A DNA stretch of 64,000 nt from Sclerodactyla briareus. Lineage: Eukaryota > Echinodermata > Holothuroidea > Dendrochirotida > Sclerodactylidae. This document shows, piece by piece, positions 60,690 to 64,000 of the stretch. Numbering within the stretch: the first letter of the stretch is position 1; each line of letters opens with the position of its first letter. The stretch is taken from positions 115,112-179,111 of the forward strand of contig JAODTK010001155.1 of NCBI GenBank assembly GCA_026419785.1, written 5' to 3'. The position numbers were made by a program, and so were the translations under genes. The notes under the pieces were generated by a model that worked only from the letters and a program-made list of their open reading frames with translations, had not been told where the DNA came from and did not search any database.

Positions 60690-62215
60690 CAGGGGCGTCC
60701 GTGCAAAACAATTTTTTTTTCTTACTCTCTTTCCTGGGGGTGGGGGGGGGGGCCCCATCAGCAGTGCTACTATCTAAGCCGAGCGCCACACTGGTTTGGC
60801 GGCGCAACATACAACACATCTTCGCCGATAGCAGATTGCCGCGCTCCGGACTTTTAAAGGTTCTCTGTTGCAAAATAGTCAGCTCCAGATGATCATTTTT
60901 CATTCAAAATAACTGAAATACACGTAAATTTGAAAAGCAGTACTTTCACTTTAGCCACCGTATGTTGATACGATTATATCTTATTGAAGCAGAGCGGCCC
61001 ATCGTTGCCGCAAAGCCTTAGCGAAAACCGAATTAATGTGTCTTCTCGATTTTGCAACGGTGAGCCCACCACATGGCCTTGTCCCATGTCCGTAAATTGA
61101 AGATAAACCTATGCAAATTAAAATGAATTTCATTTTAGTCACCATATGTTTCAGGCGGCTTTATCCTATCCAATCGAAGCGGCACCATTTGCCGCGCAGC
61201 GTAGCGGATTTTCCGAAATTAGGTCTTCTCAAATGCCCAATAGTGATCTCCACTTGGCTATTTTCATGTGATAATTAAAAAATAAAACTTGAGTCATTAG
61301 TATAATTTCATCTCAGCCACCTCTATGTCGTAGCAAATTATTCAAGTTAGGTCTGTCACATGCAATCAACTGGTGAGTGCCATATGCCCATTTTTATCCT
61401 GACAAAAGAAGAAGAATGACTTCACTTCACAATTTAAAGTGAATTTCACCTTAGCCGTGCAATGCAACATTTCCAATTGGGTGTTTTTTTTGAACGCCAA
61501 TGGTGGCGGGTCCAGATGGCATTTTTATATTCATAAGTTAAAATAAAACTTCCCCTTAAAAAGAAATATCGCTTAGTGAAGTGGCAATTGGCACCATGAT
61601 TTTTCAAGCAGCGTAGCACAAATTGTCAAAGAGGATATTTGTGGGTCGCAAATGTTAGTTTCTGGTTAGCATTAATACCAATCCCCCAAAAAATTCCTAT
61701 AGCCAGGTCCCAATCTTATTTGAACAAGATGATTTAGATATTTTATTGATAGCGACATTTCAATGAAATGCACCGACGTTTTTCCAGCGTTTATATAACG
61801 TTTTTTTTGCTAATAATTCCTACCAATTCTTGTCTGGAAAACCTTAACAGATTCTTTTCCTGCTGGTATTTATGGTGTTGCCGGATTGGCAATCTCTGGC
61901 GGGCTGATTTGGTCCGCGTACCGCCATTTGGTGAACCCCCGAGAAGGCTGATTGTGTAGGTTTGAACATATTTCGCGAGATAGAACAAAAAACAACTTAC
62001 AATATGAGGGGGATCCAGCTTCCAGCGTGTAATTTAGCGCAAAACTTTTGAATATTTATTAGCTCACATTTCTCGGTTGGCAGTTAGTGGAGCATGTATT
62101 TGATATCAATGTCAAGCGCGTGCTGAACAGGCATATTCGGAGGCAGTGGGCATTTACGAACTCCTCGCTATATATTTAAGTTGAGGGGTGTGTTGTGGGG
62201 GGGGGGGGGGAAGGG
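60690..62215. mobile_element. Non-autonomous TIR transposon, copy B, right end missing
   Basis: The left end CAGGGGCGTCCGTGC (60690-60704) matches copy A. Shared internal phrases include CTAAGCCGAGCGCCACA (60773-60789), CGATAGCAG (60826), TTTCACTTTAGCCACCGTAT (60945-60964), CGCGCAGCGTAGCG (61192) and, near the right, CCGGATTGGCAATCTCTGGC (61880-61899). The homology with copy A ends near the G-run at 62198-62210, before the right TIR. The copy is 5'-intact and 3'-truncated relative to A, with considerable divergence. Confidence 0.68.
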
Positions 62216-62744
62216 TCGCAACGATTAATCAAAGAACAATTGTCCATACAGTCTACTTTTCGATTTCACGAGAATACCTTGTTTAATTCTGAATATGACA
62301 ATATTTTTGACCCTCTAGAAAAAAAAATCCTGAAAATGTCGTACCACTATTCGAAATATCTACACCTGAATGACATTCGATTTAGTCGATGCCCTTCGCT
62401 CAAATGTCGCCTATGTGATCAACCGATCCAACGAATACTATGACCATAATTTCATATTCAATCCATAGCATTTTTGTTCTTAGGCTAATTTCCTTCCCCC
62501 TTTCAACCCGATCAATGACCCAAAATCCTGTGTATCACCATGCGCATGAAATAAACGATAATAACTGCATGACCAATATCATAGTTTTCTAACCAATCTT
62601 TAATGAAACTTTAGAAGCGTCAATTAGGCTAACAGCTTCCCATTTTCCCTATTATTCCCTCTTTGGCCTTAAATTCCCGAACTTCACATTTACCATACGT
62701 CAATGAGAATACTGACCAAGTATTGTAGTAATCCAACCAAATCA
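62216..62744. other. No recognised feature
   Basis: Short AT-rich stretch with no supported gene or repeat. Confidence 0.5.
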
Positions 62745-63590
62745 TTGGAAACCAGAAAGCCAAAAGGCTTATTGATCCTTGACTCTTCCTGACGACCTAT
62801 AACCAGACACAAGGAAATGGGAGATTGTACTAGCACATTATGGTCAACATAACGCGACAAATTTTCCCACAATTGGCCTAAAATGTTGACTTTTTACAAA
62901 TTTTAATTTCTGACCAATATCACCCCGACCCAAATCAATAACAATATGGTTCCTGTTACTCCCCATAAGACAGCCTATAGACCCAACTTTCAACTTGAAC
63001 GGATCGGACCAAACCATTCTGGATTATCGTGTTTAAAAGGTTTACAGACTTGACCTCTGTGTGAACCTTCAGATGACCTCTGACTTGACCGCTAAAACCT
63101 CTGGTCATATACTCATCCTGGGTAACACACAGATCAAGTATGAGCTCAATTCATCCAGGTGGGTTCGAGTTAGGGTGTTTCAAACCAAATTGGCAAAATT
63201 CTTGACTTTTCACATTTTCTATTTGCCAAAAACAATAGGGTTCTTGTACTTCCCCATAAGAAGCTATACACCAAATTTCAACTTAATCGGGACCAACCAT
63301 TCTGGACTTTTCGTGTTTACAAAGTTTTCAGACTTGGACGCTCTGGTGACCGCAGATGACCTCTGACCCGACCCAAAACAAGAGGTCATGGTCTCATCAT
63401 GGGGAACACACCTACCAAGTAGGCCTGATCTGCTCATATACCTGATCAAGTTATCGTGTTTACAAAAACTGGGCGTCACCACAAACACACACACGACATG
63501 ACTGCATATAATTCCTCTGACTTCGTCCAGTCAGCACAAGTCAAAAAGCATTCTGCACTTACAGTACTACCAACCAGAAATCGGTATGTA
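62745..63590 (+). mobile_element. GACC element copy 6
   Basis: The left part GGAAACCAGAAAGCCAAAAG (62748-62767), followed by ATTGATCCTTGAC, matches 6485 onward in copy 1. Two to three body units follow (CAACTTGAACGGATCGGACC, CTCTGACTTGACC, CCAGGTGGGTTCGAGTT). The end is CGTCACCACAAACACACACA, then CATGACTGCATATAATTCCT, GACTTCGTCCAGTCAG and TTACAGTACTACCA (63496-63575), the shared terminus. This copy is the shortest one that seems to carry both ends. Confidence 0.68.
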
Positions 63591-63806
63591 GACACGTCGA
63601 GCAAGTCGTTTGGGTGGAACCTGCTAAAGCTTTCGTTCCATGAATCGGTAATACGACCTCTTTCTGTTGGTATTCCCTCAGAGGCCGCTGAATGCATTGT
63701 TTCACAGAGAAGAATGGCAGAGTTGGTCTGAGTGATGCTTGAAAGCAAACACCCGGGTTCAGATTCCAACAGTCACACACGATTTGTTCTTGGTGGTCGA
63801 ACTCCT

Positions 63807-63998
63807 TCAGTCACGATGGGCATCATGGGCGAGGTCCTTGGTCTTCACTTCATGGTTTCGCAGTAATTCAGTGGATCTGTGCAGGAGTTCCTGGGGTTCG
63901 TCTCGAGATAAATTGCTAAATATATTGATGTAAGCCTCGTCATCAGCTGTGAGCCGTCGCGTTGGGCATGAAATCTCCCGCTCTCCGGGTACCGCGAA
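63807..63998 (-). CDS. Partial open frame of unknown nature reaching the window edge
   Basis: The minus-strand frame enters from the right edge and runs 63 codons to a TGA at 63809-63807. It includes LTADDEAYINIFSNLSRDE, followed by a Leu/Glu/Arg-rich helix and VKTKDLAHDAHRD. The composition (acidic, amphipathic, few rare residues) looks more protein-like than its surroundings. A second minus frame over the same bases is also open for much of the stretch, which weakens the case. I recognise no family. It could be a terminal exon, part of another transposon protein, or chance. Confidence 0.2.
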   Translation of the reverse strand, partial: FAVPGEREISCPTRRLTADDEAYINIFSNLSRDEPQELLHRSTELLRNHEVKTKDLAHDAHRD

Positions 63999-64000
63999 AG

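Overview
The window looks like intergenic or heterochromatic DNA from an animal nuclear genome, most likely an invertebrate deuterostome such as an echinoderm or relative. The evidence is indirect. There are many decayed CR1/L2/Rex1-type LINE fragments, tRNA-derived SINEs, long minisatellites, and a Ty3/Gypsy element of the Gmr1 type, a group described from deuterostomes. I see no convincing intact host gene, rRNA or functional tRNA. Almost every long open frame is repeat translation or a broken reverse-transcriptase fragment.

Layout. 1-2058 is a plus-strand LINE fragment with a TTCTA tail, abutting an 870-bp AGC/AAC/ACT triplet array (2059-2927). 4614-4952 is a tRNA-derived SINE. 6482-9230 is copy 1 of a dispersed element, here called the GACC element, split by a minus-strand L2-like LINE (6650-8151). 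10931-11591 is a LINE endonuclease remnant and 14100-15130 another RT remnant. 16068-16335 is a hAT-like MITE with an 8-bp target duplication. 21152-24146 is a 57-bp satellite. 25744-26457 is a recent 357-bp tandem duplication. 27485-29216 is a 16-bp-based minisatellite. 30535-30880 is a second copy of the first SINE family.

36104-about 42200 is a degenerate but nearly complete minus-strand LTR retrotransposon. Its domain order is gag, protease, integrase, reverse transcriptase, RNase H, so integrase lies before RT as in Copia, while the sequences are Gypsy-like. That arrangement defines Gmr1-type elements. The right-hand third holds more GACC copies (42.2, 50.7, 58.1 and 62.7 kb), LINE remnants (45.4-46.0, 48.9-49.4, 55.8-57.2 kb), and two copies of a non-autonomous TIR transposon (51832-54044 and 60690-about 62215).

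No pathway or operon is present; the relationships are nested insertions. The most interesting items are the Gmr1-like element, the GACC element (six copies in both orientations sharing one end, some carrying AGGTCA direct repeats), the TIR element pair, and the MITE with an intact insertion footprint. Many satellite monomers differ by single-base indels, which suggests either old decay or residual long-read error; frame calls should be read with that in mind.
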